Shown one piece after another: positions 19,786-30,095 of a DNA stretch of 64,000 nt. The notes under the pieces were generated by a model, which saw only the letters and a program-made list of their open reading frames with translations, searched no databases and was not told the origin of the DNA. The stretch lies in assembly GCF_002797435.1 (NCBI RefSeq), contig NZ_PGEN01000001.1:1368501-1432500 (forward strand), read 5' to 3'. Position numbers and translations under genes: made by a program. Every line of letters begins with the position of its first letter. Within the stretch, counting starts at the first letter, position 1. Source of the stretch: Sphingomonas koreensis. GTDB taxonomy: Bacteria; Pseudomonadota; Alphaproteobacteria; Sphingomonadales; Sphingomonadaceae.

Positions 19786-21178
19786 CCGTAGCGCCCCCAC
19801 CGCCCTGCCGCCGCTGACCGCCGCCGCCGCCGGACTTGCGCTGGCCGGAACCGGAGCGCTCACCTGCATATTGGCCGGTGATGACCTCCATCCCTTCCTT
19901 GAGGTCGCCCGAGAGGATTTCGGTGACCTGGCCGTTGGTGTCGCCGGTGGTCACCTCGATCGCCTGCGGCTTGCCGTCGGCACCCTTCACATAGACTGTC
20001 TGGCGGGCGCCGCGGCCGATCGTCGCCGACTTCTCCGCGCCGCCCTGCCCGCGCCGCCCACGACGGGGAACCAGTGCACCGGCCATGCCGCCGCCCGCCT
20101 GCGGTGCATTCGCGTCGGTGGGAGTGAAGCGCAGGGCGGCGTTGGGCACAAGCAGGACGTTGTTCTTCTGCAGCGTGACGATTTCCGCGGTCGCGGTCAT
20201 GCCCGGGCGCAGCTTCTGCTCGGCATTGGCCACGCTGAGCGTGGCGCCATAGGAAACCACCTGCGCGCTCGTGGTCGAGGAGGTAGACGACGATGTGCTG
20301 GTCTGCGCCGAGAGGTTCGATCCGACATCGACGCGCCGGATCGCCGCCGGGAAAGTCTCGCCCGGGAATGCATCCACTGTGAAGTTCGCCTTCTGCCCGT
20401 CCTTGACCTGGCCGACATCCGCCTCATCGATCGCGACCTCCAGCTCCATCGCGCTCAGATCCTCGGCGATCACGAACAGCGTCGGGGTGTTGAACGAGGC
20501 CGCGACGGTCTGGCCAGGTTCGACCTGCCGCGCGAGCACGACGCCATTGACGGGCGAGCGGATGATCGCCTTGTCGCGCTGGGTCTGGTTCGAACGCAGC
20601 GCGGCCTGTTGCGAGACGACCTGCGCCTGGCTGGCGCGTAGTGTCGCCGCCGCGCGGGCGAGGGCCGCGCGGGCATTGTCCATCTCGGTCTTGGCCGGCA
20701 CGCGTCCGCCCGACAGGCGGCTCACTTCCTGGAAGCGGTTGAGCTGGGCGCGCGCCTCGATCACCGTCGCCTGATTCTGCGCGACCGTCGCTTGCGCCGC
20801 GGCGACCGCCGCCTCGCTCTGCTTGATCGTGTCGTCGAGGCGCGAGGGGTCGATCAGCGCGAGCGACTGGCCCGCGGTCACGCGATCGTTGACGTCCACG
20901 AGCACCTTGGTGATCAGGCCCGAAAGTTCCGAACCGACCTGAACCTGATTGGTCGGCGCGAGCTTGCCGGTGGCCGAGACGGTGACGGTCAGCGCTCCGC
21001 GCTCCACCTTCTGCGTTGCGTAACCCGCCTGCTCACTGCTCGCGAAATAGCGCCACAGGCCGAACGCCACCGCGATCACCACAAGCACGAGCGCGATCCA
21101 TTTGGCGTAGCGCTGCCACACCGGGGTCACCTTGCCGCCGAGGAATTCATCGAGCTTGGGGTTTGCTGGTTCGGCCAT
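19778..21178 (-). CDS. Efflux periplasmic adaptor subunit (HlyD/MacA type)
   Basis: Membrane-fusion protein linking the MacB-like permease to the outer-membrane factor. One N-terminal membrane anchor (about 25-45) is followed by a lipoyl/barrel-sandwich half, a long alpha-helical hairpin (about 115-200, rich in A, Q and R), the second lipoyl half, a beta-barrel and a membrane-proximal domain. The last 25 residues are glycine-rich. An upstream TTG would add one residue, but the ATG at 21178 overlaps the previous stop as TGATG, the arrangement used elsewhere in this operon. A Ser/Thr run near residue 295 is unusual for MacA. Confidence 0.92.
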   Translation of the reverse strand: MAEPANPKLDEFLGGKVTPVWQRYAKWIALVLVVIAVAFGLWRYFASSEQAGYATQKVERGALTVTVSATGKLAPTNQVQVGSELSGLITKVLVDVNDRVTAGQSLALIDPSRLDDTIKQSEAAVAAAQATVAQNQATVIEARAQLNRFQEVSRLSGGRVPAKTEMDNARAALARAAATLRASQAQVVSQQAALRSNQTQRDKAIIRSPVNGVVLARQVEPGQTVAASFNTPTLFVIAEDLSAMELEVAIDEADVGQVKDGQKANFTVDAFPGETFPAAIRRVDVGSNLSAQTSTSSSTSSTTSAQVVSYGATLSVANAEQKLRPGMTATAEIVTLQKNNVLLVPNAALRFTPTDANAPQAGGGMAGALVPRRGRRGQGGAEKSATIGRGARQTVYVKGADGKPQAIEVTTGDTNGQVTEILSGDLKEGMEVITGQYAGERSGSGQRKSGGGGGQRRQGGGGATGG

Positions 21179-22611
21179 CAATTCTGTCCTGGCGTAGAGG
21201 GCGCGGGAACGCGCTCCGGCATGGGGATGGTGCCCGCGTCCCAGCCGCCGCCGAGTGCGAGATAGAGCTGGATCAGCGCCGTCGCCTGATCCGAACGCGC
21301 CTGAAGCAGCCCGTTGCGCGCAGAAATCAGCGCGGATTCGCTCTGGCTGAGCGTCAGGAAATCGGCGAGGCCGGCGCGGTACGAGCTGCGCGAGAGGATC
21401 GCGCTGTTGTTCGCCGCATCGAGCGCGATCGTGAACTCGCGCTCGCGGCGCTGTGCCGCCTGCAGCGCGACGACCGCATTCTCGACATCCTCGAGCGCGT
21501 TCAGCACCGTCTGCTTGTAGCCGTAGAAGGCGCCGTCCGCCGCCGCCTGCGCCGACCGGATCTGCGATCGGGTGCGCCCCGCATCGAAGATCGTCTGCGC
21601 GATGTTGGCGAAGACGCGGCCGGTGATGACGTCGAAGATACCGCCGAGGTTGGGCGCGCCGGCATCGATGCTTCCGCCCAGCGAGAGCGAAGGATAAAGT
21701 CGCGCCTCCGCCACGCCGATCCCCGCTACCGCCGCGGCAAGGCTGCGTTCGGCGGCGCGCACATCGGGGCGCTGGCGCAACGTATCGGCGGGGATGCCCA
21801 CTGCGATCGCTGCCGGCCCTTGTGGAACCGGGCGCGCCGCTTCCATCTCGCCCTTCAGCGCGCCGGGGGCCTGCCCCGTCAGCACGCCGAGCCGGGAAAC
21901 CGCATTGTTGTAGCTCGCCTCGATATTGGGGATCGACGCCGCGGTCTGTGCGCGGCTGGCACGTGCCTGCTCCTGGTCGAGCGAGGAGACGAGGCCCGCC
22001 TGAACGCGGAAACCGGCGATCTCCAGATTGTCGTCCTGGATGGCGAGGCTGTCCCGCGCATTGGCAAGCTGCGCCTGCGCGGCGCGGGCGAGGATATAGT
22101 TGCGCGCGATCTCTGCCTGAGTGGAGATCAGCACCGTGGCATAGTCATAGCCGCTGGCGTCAAGTTGCGCGCGGCTGGCCTCGACACCACGACGGACGCC
22201 GCCGAACAGGTCGGCCTGATAATTGACATCGGCGCCGAGCGAGAAGCTGGACGTGCCGCCCGACTGGCCGGCAATACCTTCGGTCCGCGAAGCCCCGGCG
22301 CCTGCGCTGACATCAGGGAGGAGCGAGGCCCGCGACTGGACCAGCGCCTCGCGTGCCTGCCGCAGCCGGGCCACAGCCTGAGCGACATCGAGATTCTGCG
22401 TCGCCGCCTGTTCGACCAGCCGGGTCAGCAACGGGTCGTCGAACACTGCCCACCATTGGCGAAGGTCCGCTTGCGCCTCTTGCCGCGCTTCGACCGAGTA
22501 AGCGGACGGCACGCCCAGCTCGGACGCGCCTTTCGGCCGGTAATCCGGCCCGGCGGCGCAACCGGCGAGCGGCAGCGCGATGAGCGTCATCAGGATCGTC
22601 GGACGGGTCAT
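21178..22611 (-). CDS. NodT-family outer-membrane efflux lipoprotein
   Basis: TolC-like trimeric outer-membrane channel component, about 477 residues. The signal sequence ends in the lipobox L-P-L-A-G-C, so the mature protein is lipid-anchored as in OprM/NodT. Two repeated coiled-coil TolC domains follow, with conserved stretches W-W-x-x-F-D-D-P-L-L and the A-x-x-x-Y-P-S-L-S-L block. Two adjacent ATGs exist; the second (22611) has better spacing from GGAGG. It is first in the four-gene efflux operon, 107 bases downstream of prmA. Confidence 0.93.
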   Translation of the reverse strand: MTRPTILMTLIALPLAGCAAGPDYRPKGASELGVPSAYSVEARQEAQADLRQWWAVFDDPLLTRLVEQAATQNLDVAQAVARLRQAREALVQSRASLLPDVSAGAGASRTEGIAGQSGGTSSFSLGADVNYQADLFGGVRRGVEASRAQLDASGYDYATVLISTQAEIARNYILARAAQAQLANARDSLAIQDDNLEIAGFRVQAGLVSSLDQEQARASRAQTAASIPNIEASYNNAVSRLGVLTGQAPGALKGEMEAARPVPQGPAAIAVGIPADTLRQRPDVRAAERSLAAAVAGIGVAEARLYPSLSLGGSIDAGAPNLGGIFDVITGRVFANIAQTIFDAGRTRSQIRSAQAAADGAFYGYKQTVLNALEDVENAVVALQAAQRREREFTIALDAANNSAILSRSSYRAGLADFLTLSQSESALISARNGLLQARSDQATALIQLYLALGGGWDAGTIPMPERVPAPSTPGQN

Positions 22612-22718
22612 CATGCCTCCGAAACTGGTCAGGTCAGCCGGTCGCGTCCATCAAAACATTGTCGCAAATTGTACACCCCGGGGTTTGAACGCCGCCGAAA
22701 CGATCCGGTTGCGCGCCG

Positions 22719-23696
22719 TTACCAGCTGCCGAAGCCCGGAGCCAAACCCAACCCGTCAGGCCCCGACCGTTCCACCCGCCCCCAGCCGTAGCGCGCGCGC
22801 TTGCGCAGTCGCAGCGCGGGCCATTCGCCGGTCGAGGTCCGGCCGGCAAGCCGCAGGCCCTGTCGGCGATAGGCATGGGCGACGCGCTCGGTCTGCGTCT
22901 CCAGCAACCCGGCCAGCACCAGCGTCCCGCCCTCGGCCAGCGCGGCGCTGATGCTCGGCGCCAATTCGATCAGCGGCCCGGCCAGGACATTGGCGATGAT
23001 CAGGTCATAGGGCGCACGGTTGAGCAGCAGCGGATGCTCCAGCCCCGGCGCCGCGGCAAGCGCGAGCTGCCCCATACCGACGCCCAGCGGCACGCCGTTG
23101 ACGACGGCATTCTCCGCCGTCACCTCGACCGCGACCGGATCGATGTCCGATGCGGTGGCATAGGCGCGCGGCCAGAGGTGCATCGCGGCGAAGGCGAGCA
23201 ATCCCGTGCCGGTGCCGACATCGATCAGGTTGCGCACCACCTCGCCCCGTGCGCGCATCGCGTCGAGCGTGCGCAGGCAGCCGCTGGTGGTCTCATGCGT
23301 GCCGGTGCCGAAGGCGCGCCCGGCCTCGATCAGGAAGGTCTTGGCGCCCTCCGGCACGTCGCCGCGATTGGTGCCGGTATGGACGTAGAAGCGACCGGCG
23401 TGAACCGGCTCGATCCCCGCCTGGCTCAGCGTCACCCAATCCTCGTCGGGCAGCTTCTCGACCAGCGGCTTGGCCTTGCCAGCGCTCGGTACCAACGTTT
23501 GCAGCGCCGCGATCTCGGCCTTGCCCGGCTTGCTCTCGAAATAGGCCTCTATCTGCCAGGCGAGCGGATCATCGGGGATCGTCTCGCTGGTCAGCAGCAC
23601 CGGCGCCGGATCGATGCCGAGCAGTTCGGCGCCCTCGAAATCGATCGCCTCAGCCTCGTCGCGAGTACAGGGAAGCGTGATCTTCCAGCTGCTCAT
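22719..23696 (-). CDS. prmA: Ribosomal protein L11 methyltransferase
   Basis: SAM-dependent trimethylation of ribosomal protein L11. The N-terminal substrate-recognition domain spans residues 1 to about 110. The catalytic Rossmann domain has F-G-T-G-T-H-E-T-T, D-V-G-T-G-T-G-L-L-A, the acidic S-D-I-D-P and N-V-L-A. The P in N-V-L-A-G-P-L replaces the more usual N-I-L-A. The 325 residues include a short C-terminal extension of about 25 residues beyond the R-x-x-W-x-A-L block. The start overlaps the SDR stop by four bases. Confidence 0.93.
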   Translation of the reverse strand: MSSWKITLPCTRDEAEAIDFEGAELLGIDPAPVLLTSETIPDDPLAWQIEAYFESKPGKAEIAALQTLVPSAGKAKPLVEKLPDEDWVTLSQAGIEPVHAGRFYVHTGTNRGDVPEGAKTFLIEAGRAFGTGTHETTSGCLRTLDAMRARGEVVRNLIDVGTGTGLLAFAAMHLWPRAYATASDIDPVAVEVTAENAVVNGVPLGVGMGQLALAAAPGLEHPLLLNRAPYDLIIANVLAGPLIELAPSISAALAEGGTLVLAGLLETQTERVAHAYRRQGLRLAGRTSTGEWPALRLRKRARYGWGRVERSGPDGLGLAPGFGSW

Positions 23697-24394
23697 CGCA
23701 CGTAGCTCGCACCGTTCACGTCGAGCACCGCGCCGGTCATCGATGCGGGTGCCTCGAGCGCGCAGAACCGGGCCATCGTCGCCACCTCCTCGGGCATCGC
23801 CACGCGGCCGAGCGGGATGTCGGCGAGCAGCTTGTCGCCGCCGCGGCTCGCCATATAGTCGTCGGCCATGCCGGTCATGGTGAAGCCGGGACAGATCGCG
23901 AAGGCCAGGATGCCTTCACGCGCGAAACCGCGCGCGATGCTCTTGGTCATCGCGACCACGCCCGCCTTGGACGCCGCATAATGCCAGTGCGCCGGGCTGT
24001 CGCCGCGATAGGCGGCGCGGCTGGCGATATTGACGATCCGCCCGCCGCGCTTGCGCTCATGCCAGTGGCGGACGGCAAGCCGCGAAAGCTGTGCGGCGGC
24101 AGTCAGGTTGACCTGCATCGTCCGCTCCCAAACGGCGAGCCATTCGTCGTCGTCGAGATCGACCGGCGCCGCTTCGAAGATGCCGGCATTGTTGATCAGC
24201 ACGTCGATCCGCCCGTCGAGCTGCTCGAGGGCAGCCTCCCACAGTGCGCGCGGGGCGGCGGGATCGGTGAAGTCCGCGGGGATGCCGCTCGACGTGCCCT
24301 GCCCCACCGCCTTCGCATTGGGCAGCTTCAGCGCTTCGAGGATGGCTGCGCCGATGCCGCGGCTGGCACCAGTGACGAGAATGTTGATGGTCAT
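23693..24394 (-). CDS. Short-chain dehydrogenase/reductase
   Basis: A 233-residue NAD(P)-dependent oxidoreductase of the classical SDR type. The cofactor loop is T-G-A-S-R-G-I-G (residues 8-15), the N-N-A-G motif is present, the catalytic serine lies in N-I-A-S-R, and Y-A-A-S-K is the catalytic tyrosine/lysine pair. The region after the first strand is shorter than in FabG. The gene precedes prmA and overlaps it by four bases. Substrate cannot be read from the sequence. Confidence 0.9.
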   Translation of the reverse strand: MTINILVTGASRGIGAAILEALKLPNAKAVGQGTSSGIPADFTDPAAPRALWEAALEQLDGRIDVLINNAGIFEAAPVDLDDDEWLAVWERTMQVNLTAAAQLSRLAVRHWHERKRGGRIVNIASRAAYRGDSPAHWHYAASKAGVVAMTKSIARGFAREGILAFAICPGFTMTGMADDYMASRGGDKLLADIPLGRVAMPEEVATMARFCALEAPASMTGAVLDVNGASYVR

Positions 24395-24441
24395 CCCCGC
24401 CCTCTACCCGCTCGGATCGAGCGAAGTCGAGATATGTGAGA

Positions 24442-25806
24442 TCAGGCCGCGACCGATGCCGAAAAGCTGCCCGCCGCGTCCTTGAGCTGCCCGAGCCGTT
24501 CATCGATCTCCCCGAACTCGCGCTGGAGCGTGTCGATCTCGTCAGCGACGCTCTTGGTATCCTCGCGGATCGCCCCGATCGTCGCGGACATCGAGTCGGC
24601 GGCGAGCGCAGTCTCGTCCACGGCAGCGGTGATCGCGGTGACGGTCTGGGCCTGGATCTCCATCGCGGTGCGGATGCGGTCGGCCGAAGCCTGAACCTCC
24701 ATCACCGTGTCGCGGATCGAGGCATTGGTATCCACCGTGCCCTTGGTCGCCGACTGGATCGCCGCGATCTTCGCCGCAATATCGTCGGTCGCACGGGCGG
24801 TCTGGTTGGCGAGGCTCTTCACCTCTTGCGCCACCACCGCAAAGCCGCGGCCGGCGTCACCGGCACGGGCAGCCTCGATCGTGGCGTTCAGCGCCAGCAG
24901 GTTGGTCTGCCCGGCAATGTCGCGGATCAGGCCCAGGATCGATTCGATCGACTTGGCGTGATCGGACAGCATCTCGCTCATCGCCACCGCCTCGCCCGCC
25001 TGCGCAGACGCCCGCGTCGCGATCCCCGCCGCTGCCTCGACCTCGGTCCGCGCATCCTCGATCGCGCGGATCAGGCCCGCCGCAGTATGCGCCGCCTCGC
25101 GCATCGCCACCGCCGATTGCTCCGCCGCGGCTGCGACTTCGCTGGTCTTGCCGAGCATGCCTCGCGTGGAATCCGCTGCACCGCGCGCCTGCCCGCGCAC
25201 CTTGGCGCCAAGCGTCGTGGTTAGCTCGATCGTTCCTGCGATCTCGCCCCGGAACTGCTCGCCCCGCGCCCTCCGCTCGGTGCGCGCCAGTTCGGCATCA
25301 CGGGCGCCGAGCTGCGACGCCATGAAGTCGGCTTCAAGCAGCGACATGCGCTGCGCGACATCGACCAGCTGGGCGAACCGCGCCGGATCGTTGCTCAGCC
25401 GCTCGCGGATGATCTCATGTGTGCGGGTATGGGCATAGGCAAAGGCGGAGAGCAGCGCCGAAAGCGGGATGCGAGAGCGATGCGCGTCATCGGCATGCTT
25501 AGACGCCATCTTCAGCCAGGCTTCGTCGAACGGGCGCTGGAACTTGGCCGCCATATAGTCGGCGCTCGCGCGCACCTGGTCGCGCATCCGCTGGCCGGTG
25601 AAATAGTCTCGGACATGCGCCGTCGCCTCAAGCGACAGATAATGATCCCAGAATGCCTGCGAGACGCGCCCGAAATCGTCGCCGATCAGCGTGGCGATAT
25701 CGGCACAGCCGGCCCGGATCGCGCCATCCCAGTCATAGTCGCGGATCCGCTCGGCAATGGGACGGCTGCGGCCGCTCCATTGGCCGAGCTCCTTCGCTCC
25801 GGCCAT
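24442..25806 (-). CDS. Soluble methyl-accepting chemotaxis protein with globin-like sensor half
   Basis: A 454-residue cytoplasmic chemoreceptor with no membrane segment. The N-terminal helical region (about 15-165) resembles globin-coupled sensors: F-W-D-H-Y-L, then W97, H104, H109 and a R-x-x-I-P turn at 110-114. Either histidine could be the proximal heme ligand; this is inferred. The C-terminal half is an MCP signalling domain with the hairpin tip [20 protein letters not shown]. It follows the paralogue at 25828 by 21 bases, and their signalling DNA is nearly identical. No che genes are nearby and no CheB/CheR pentapeptide tail is present. Confidence 0.85.
   Translation of the reverse strand: MAGAKELGQWSGRSRPIAERIRDYDWDGAIRAGCADIATLIGDDFGRVSQAFWDHYLSLEATAHVRDYFTGQRMRDQVRASADYMAAKFQRPFDEAWLKMASKHADDAHRSRIPLSALLSAFAYAHTRTHEIIRERLSNDPARFAQLVDVAQRMSLLEADFMASQLGARDAELARTERRARGEQFRGEIAGTIELTTTLGAKVRGQARGAADSTRGMLGKTSEVAAAAEQSAVAMREAAHTAAGLIRAIEDARTEVEAAAGIATRASAQAGEAVAMSEMLSDHAKSIESILGLIRDIAGQTNLLALNATIEAARAGDAGRGFAVVAQEVKSLANQTARATDDIAAKIAAIQSATKGTVDTNASIRDTVMEVQASADRIRTAMEIQAQTVTAITAAVDETALAADSMSATIGAIREDTKSVADEIDTLQREFGEIDERLGQLKDAAGSFSASVAA
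24557..25140. repeat. Duplicated MCP signalling segment, copy 1
   Basis: 584 bases align without a gap to 25943-26526 (offset 1386), with about nine differences by eye. The first roughly 240 bases (24557 to about 24797) appear identical. Sequence on either side diverges sharply, so the similarity is confined to the signalling domain. Confidence 0.9.
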
Positions 25807-25827
25807 CCATCCCCTCCATAGTCTCTT

Positions 25828-27195
25828 TTATGCGGCGACTTTTGCGACGAACTCGCCCGCGCTGTTTCTGAGCGTGCCAAGCTGGCCGTCAAGCGCAGCA
25901 AAGCCCTGCCCGACCCGGTCGATCTCGCTCGCAACCGCCTCAGTATCCTCGCGGATCGCCCCGATCGTCGCGGACATCGAGTCGGCGGCGAGCGCAGTCT
26001 CGTCCACGGCAGCGGTGATCGCGGTGACGGTCTGGGCCTGGATCTCCATCGCGGTGCGGATGCGGTCGGCCGAAGCCTGAACCTCCATCACCGTGTCGCG
26101 GATCGAGGCATTGGTATCCACCGTGCCCTTGGTCGCCGACTGGATCGCCGCGATCTTCGCCGCAATATCGTCGGTCGCACGCGCGGTCTGGTTGGCAAGG
26201 CTCTTCACCTCCTGCGCCACCACCGCAAAGCCGCGGCCGGCGTCACCGGCACGGGCAGCCTCGATCGTCGCGTTCAGCGCCAGCAGATTTGTCTGCCCGG
26301 CAATGTCGCGGATCAGGCCCAGGATCGATTCGATCGACTTGGCGTGATCGGACAGCATCTCGCTCATCGCCACCGCTTCGCCCGCCTGCGCCGACGCCCG
26401 CGTCGCGATCCCCGCCGCCGCCTCGACCTCGGTCCGCGCATCCTCGATCGCGCGGATCAGGCCCGCCGCAGTATGCGCCGCCTCGCGCATCGCCACCGCC
26501 GATTGCTCCGCCGCGGCTGCGACTTCCGATGCCTTGCCCAGCATCCCGCGGGTCGCACCCGATGTCAGCGTCGCCTGCGCGCGCAATGCCTCGCCGTCGC
26601 GTGTGGCCTGCTCGACGGTGATCCCGATCGATTCGCGGAACTCCGCCGCCAGCTGGTCGCGCGATGCGCGGGCATCATATTCGTTATAGGCTGAGTAGAG
26701 GGCAGTGTAGATTTCGCATTCCATGGAGCGCAGGCGGAACAGCAGGTCGATGATCGGGGTCAGTTCGGGCGAACCGCCGAGCCGCCGGTTGAGGATATCG
26801 AGCGTCGCGCGCCCGCCCGCGTCGGTCATCGAAAGGATCGCGGTGAGCGATACGTCCTGCGCATAGGCCGCCGCGACGGTGCGCTCGGCCGACTGAACCC
26901 AGTCGAGCCCGGTGAGATTGGTATAGCGGTTGCGCAGATAGGCGATGCCCAGCTCGATCATCCGGTCATGGTCGTGCTGTGCGATCGTCTTGCGATCGCC
27001 GTAGAAGCGCTGCCACTGCTCCCAATGCGCCGCCGCCACCACCGCCGCGTCGGGCTCGAGCGCGGCCCAGAGCTGGCGTGCCAGGGCATGATCGGGATCG
27101 GTCAGGTCGAACAGGCGCAAGCGTTCGCGCAGATCGAGCGTCGGGCTGACACTCCCCACCGGTGGCATCTGCTTGCTCGATGCGGATTCGCTCAC
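25828..27195 (-). CDS. Soluble methyl-accepting chemotaxis protein, diverged sensor half
   Basis: A 455-residue cytoplasmic MCP, first in a two-gene unit with 24442-25806. Its signalling half, from S-E-V-A-A-A-A-E-Q to G-A-I-R-E-D-T, is identical at protein level to the neighbour. The N-terminal half is helical and of the same length class, aligning without gaps around W99, but T106 and Y111 stand where the neighbour has H104 and H109. If the fold is a sensor globin, this copy has probably lost heme binding and may be a non-heme sensor. There is no membrane segment. GC content and codon use match its surroundings. Confidence 0.83.
   Translation of the reverse strand: MSESASSKQMPPVGSVSPTLDLRERLRLFDLTDPDHALARQLWAALEPDAAVVAAAHWEQWQRFYGDRKTIAQHDHDRMIELGIAYLRNRYTNLTGLDWVQSAERTVAAAYAQDVSLTAILSMTDAGGRATLDILNRRLGGSPELTPIIDLLFRLRSMECEIYTALYSAYNEYDARASRDQLAAEFRESIGITVEQATRDGEALRAQATLTSGATRGMLGKASEVAAAAEQSAVAMREAAHTAAGLIRAIEDARTEVEAAAGIATRASAQAGEAVAMSEMLSDHAKSIESILGLIRDIAGQTNLLALNATIEAARAGDAGRGFAVVAQEVKSLANQTARATDDIAAKIAAIQSATKGTVDTNASIRDTVMEVQASADRIRTAMEIQAQTVTAITAAVDETALAADSMSATIGAIREDTEAVASEIDRVGQGFAALDGQLGTLRNSAGEFVAKVAA
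25943..26526. repeat. Duplicated MCP signalling segment, copy 2
   Basis: Direct repeat of 24557-25140 at a spacing of 1386 bases. The sharp borders, at the ...REDT end and just before the linker methionine-leucine-glycine-lysine block, fit a recent tandem duplication with sensor replacement or continuing gene conversion. Confidence 0.9.
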
Positions 27196-27355
27196 GATTC
27201 GACCCTTGTTGAATTGCCCGATTGCCGAGAGACAGTCCCGACCCTTTCACCGGCCTAAGGGAGAAGGGTTAAGGCCCGGTTAGCCACGCATCCGCCTTGC
27301 GGCTTGCATCGATGGCCGCTCTGTCTCATTAGGCGCGCAACTCGACAGGGGAACC

Positions 27356-27826
27356 TTGGCCTTGGCATCCGCCCGCAACGAAAACCGTCCGCTCTCGCCC
27401 CATCTTCAGGTGTGGAAATGGGGTCCGCATATGCTGGTCTCGATCCTGCACCGCGTCACGGGCTCCGGCATGGCGACGGTCGGCGCGATCGTCTTCCTCG
27501 CCTGGCTCGGCGCGCTCGCCGGCGGCAAGGAATGCCATGACTGGTTCATGGACCTGCTGACGGTGAAGTCGGGCGCGCCCAACATCATCGGCTATATCCT
27601 CGGCATCGGCCTGACGCTCAGCTTCTTCCAGCACATGATGACGGGCATCCGCCACTTCGTGCTCGATGCCGGCGCGGCGTTCGAGCTGAAGGCCAACCGC
27701 AATTTCGCGATCCTGACGATGGTGGTTTCGGTGACGCTGACCGTGCTGCTTTGGGGGTATCTGAGCTACGACCGCCTGCTTGCGCCGCCGGTCGCGAATG
27801 CACCGATCCAGGTGGAGACGAAGTAA
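27356..27826 (+). CDS. sdhC: Succinate dehydrogenase cytochrome b556 subunit
   Basis: Membrane anchor subunit of complex II. The 156-residue protein has three membrane helices and the SdhC signature: R-P-L-S-P-H-L near the N-terminus, S-I-L-H-R-V-T-G-S-G with the quinone-site serine/arginine, and H-M-M-T-G-I-R-H carrying the heme-ligand histidine region. The TTG start at 27356 follows AGGGGA; no ATG lies in the right place. Its stop overlaps sdhD (TAATG). A 160-base divergent intergenic region upstream, shared with the MCP gene, must hold the operon promoter. Confidence 0.95.
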   Translation: MALASARNENRPLSPHLQVWKWGPHMLVSILHRVTGSGMATVGAIVFLAWLGALAGGKECHDWFMDLLTVKSGAPNIIGYILGIGLTLSFFQHMMTGIRHFVLDAGAAFELKANRNFAILTMVVSVTLTVLLWGYLSYDRLLAPPVANAPIQVETK

Positions 27827-28212
27827 TGGGCAACGGAACCAGCATCGGCCGCGTGCGCGGTCTCGGCTCGGCGCATGAGGGCACGCACCATTGGTGGCAG
27901 CAGCGGCTGACCGCGGGCGCCAATCTGGCGCTCATGCTGTGGCTGATCGCCAGCCTCGTCCTGCTGCCCAGCCTCGACTATGCCACCGTTCAGGCCTGGC
28001 TCGCCTCGCCGCTCGCCGCAGTGCCGATGATCCTGCTCGTGATCAGCGTCTTCTATCACCTCAAGATGGGCCTTCAGGTCGTGATCGAGGATTATGAGCG
28101 CGACGCCCGCCGCATCGTGCTGATGACGCTGCTCAACTTCTTCGCGATCGCCGCCGCGGTCTTCGCGATCTTCTCGATCCTCAAGATTTCCCTCACCGGA
28201 GCCGCCGCATAA
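27826..28212 (+). CDS. sdhD: Succinate dehydrogenase membrane anchor subunit
   Basis: Second membrane anchor of complex II, 128 residues with three hydrophobic helices. H-H-W-W-Q-Q-R-L precedes the first helix, and [14 protein letters not shown] is the alphaproteobacterial SdhD motif with the heme-ligand histidine and conserved D-Y. It overlaps sdhC by one base and sdhA by one base (TAATG at both junctions), consistent with coupled translation at fixed stoichiometry. Confidence 0.95.
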   Translation: MGNGTSIGRVRGLGSAHEGTHHWWQQRLTAGANLALMLWLIASLVLLPSLDYATVQAWLASPLAAVPMILLVISVFYHLKMGLQVVIEDYERDARRIVLMTLLNFFAIAAAVFAIFSILKISLTGAAA

Positions 28213-30014
28213 TGTCCGCAGCCTACAAGATCATCGACCACAGCTACGACGCCGTCGTCGTGGGTGCCGGCGGTTCGGGCCTGCGTGCGACGATGGGCTG
28301 TGCCGAGGCCGGCCTCAAGACGGCCTGCATCACCAAGGTGTTCCCGACCCGCAGCCATACCGTGGCGGCGCAGGGCGGCATCGCCGCCTCGCTGGGCAAC
28401 AACTCGCCGGACCACTGGACCTGGCACATGTTCGACACCGTCAAGGGATCGGACTGGCTCGGCGATCAGGACGCGATCGAATATATGGTGCGCGAGGCGC
28501 CCGCGGCCGTGATCGAGCTCGAGCATGCCGGCGTGCCGTTCAGCCGCAACGACAACGGCACGATCTACCAGCGCCCGTTCGGCGGCCACATGCAGAATAT
28601 GGGCGAAGGCCCCCCGGTGCAGCGCACCTGCGCCGCGGCCGACCGTACCGGCCACGCCATGCTCCACGCGCTCTACCAGCAGAGCCTGAAGTATGACGCG
28701 GACTTCTACATCGAATATTTCGCGCTCGACCTGATCATGGAAAACGGCGCCTGCCGCGGCGTCATCGCCATGTGCATGGAAGACGGCTCGATCCACCGCT
28801 TCCGCAGCCATGCCGTCGTCCTCGCCACCGGCGGCGGCGGCCGCGTCTATCAGTCGGCGACCTCGGCGCACACCTGCACCGGCGACGGCAACGGCATGGC
28901 GCTGCGCGCCGGCCTCGCGCTGCAGGACATGGAGTTCGTCCAGTTCCACCCGACCGGCATCTACGGCGCGGGCGTGCTGATCACCGAGGGTGCGCGCGGC
29001 GAAGGCGGCTATCTCACCAACTCCGAAGGCGAGCGCTTCATGGAGCGCTATGCCCCCTCCGCCAAGGATCTCGCCAGCCGCGACGTCGTCGCGCGCTCGA
29101 TGGCGATGGAGATCCGCGAGGGCCGCGGCGTCGGCAAGGAAAACGACCACATCTTCCTTCACCTCGATCATATCGATCCCAAGGTGCTGGCCGAGCGCCT
29201 GCCAGGCATCACCGAGACCGGCAAGATCTTCGCGAACGTCGACCTGACCAAGAAGCCGCTGCCGGTGGTGCCGACGGTCCATTACAACATGGGCGGTATC
29301 CCGACCAACTATCATGGCGAGGTCGTGCAACTGCGCGACGGCAACCCCGATGCGGTCGTCCCCGGCCTGTTCGCGGTCGGCGAAGCGGCCTGCGTCAGCG
29401 TCCATGGCGCCAACCGCCTCGGTTCCAACTCGCTGATCGACCTGGTCGTGTTCGGCCGCGCCACCGGCCTGCGCCTCAAGGAGACGCTCAAGCCCAACAC
29501 GCCGCACAACCCGCTGCCCAAGGGTTCGGAGGAGTTCGCGCTCACCCGGCTCGACCATTTCCGCAACGCCAAGGGCGGATCGTCGACGGCGGAGATCCGC
29601 AAGGACATGCAGAAGACGATGCAGCGCCATTGCGCCGTGTTCCGCGACAGCGCGCTGTTGTCCGAAGGCGTCCAGCACATGGACCAGGTCTACAAGCGGA
29701 TGGAGGACATCGACGTCACCGACCGCTCGCTGATCTGGAACACCGACCTGATCGAGACGCTGGAGCTCGACAATCTGATCGGCCAGGCGCTGGTCACGAT
29801 CAAGGGCGCCGAGAACCGCAAGGAAAGCCGCGGCGCTCACATGCACGAGGACTTCCCGGATCGCGACGACGCGAACTGGATGAAGCACACCGTCGCGACC
29901 TTCGATGGCTGGGGCGGCAAGGGCGGCGCGACGTCGATCGACTACCGCCCGGTCCACGAATACACGCTCACCGACGAGGTCGAGTACATCAAGCCGAAGA
30001 AGCGGGTGTATTGA
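28212..30014 (+). CDS. sdhA: Succinate dehydrogenase flavoprotein subunit
   Basis: Catalytic subunit that oxidises succinate to fumarate with covalently bound [11 protein letters not shown] (residues about 18-25) is the dinucleotide fold. S-H-T-V-A-A-Q-G-G carries the histidine that links to FAD. The active-site arginine region is present, as is [11 protein letters not shown]. At 600 residues it is full length. A hairpin at 30015-30042 follows the stop, and an unrelated peptidase gene separates it from sdhB. Confidence 0.97.
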   Translation: MSAAYKIIDHSYDAVVVGAGGSGLRATMGCAEAGLKTACITKVFPTRSHTVAAQGGIAASLGNNSPDHWTWHMFDTVKGSDWLGDQDAIEYMVREAPAAVIELEHAGVPFSRNDNGTIYQRPFGGHMQNMGEGPPVQRTCAAADRTGHAMLHALYQQSLKYDADFYIEYFALDLIMENGACRGVIAMCMEDGSIHRFRSHAVVLATGGGGRVYQSATSAHTCTGDGNGMALRAGLALQDMEFVQFHPTGIYGAGVLITEGARGEGGYLTNSEGERFMERYAPSAKDLASRDVVARSMAMEIREGRGVGKENDHIFLHLDHIDPKVLAERLPGITETGKIFANVDLTKKPLPVVPTVHYNMGGIPTNYHGEVVQLRDGNPDAVVPGLFAVGEAACVSVHGANRLGSNSLIDLVVFGRATGLRLKETLKPNTPHNPLPKGSEEFALTRLDHFRNAKGGSSTAEIRKDMQKTMQRHCAVFRDSALLSEGVQHMDQVYKRMEDIDVTDRSLIWNTDLIETLELDNLIGQALVTIKGAENRKESRGAHMHEDFPDRDDANWMKHTVATFDGWGGKGGATSIDYRPVHEYTLTDEVEYIKPKKRVY

Positions 30015-30042
30015 GGTGGTGCGGGCCCCGGCCCGCATCACC
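30015..30042 (+). terminator. Hairpin directly after sdhA
   Basis: 13-base GC-rich arms (one G-U pair) around a 2-base loop start at the first base after the sdhA stop. With only two Ts behind it, it is not a classical terminator. It may protect the sdhCDA message end or attenuate read-through into the peptidase and sdhB genes. Confidence 0.55.
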
Positions 30043-30095
30043 TTGACGATCCCTGGGAGCGCACTCACTTTCCCCGTAGATCACGGGGGAAGTCG

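Noticed and set aside
19785..19869. N-terminal extension of the MacB-type ATPase
   Set aside because: These 28 codons overlap the adaptor gene and read as Ala/Val/Ser low-complexity sequence; ATPases of this family begin at the D-P-I-I-R-L block.
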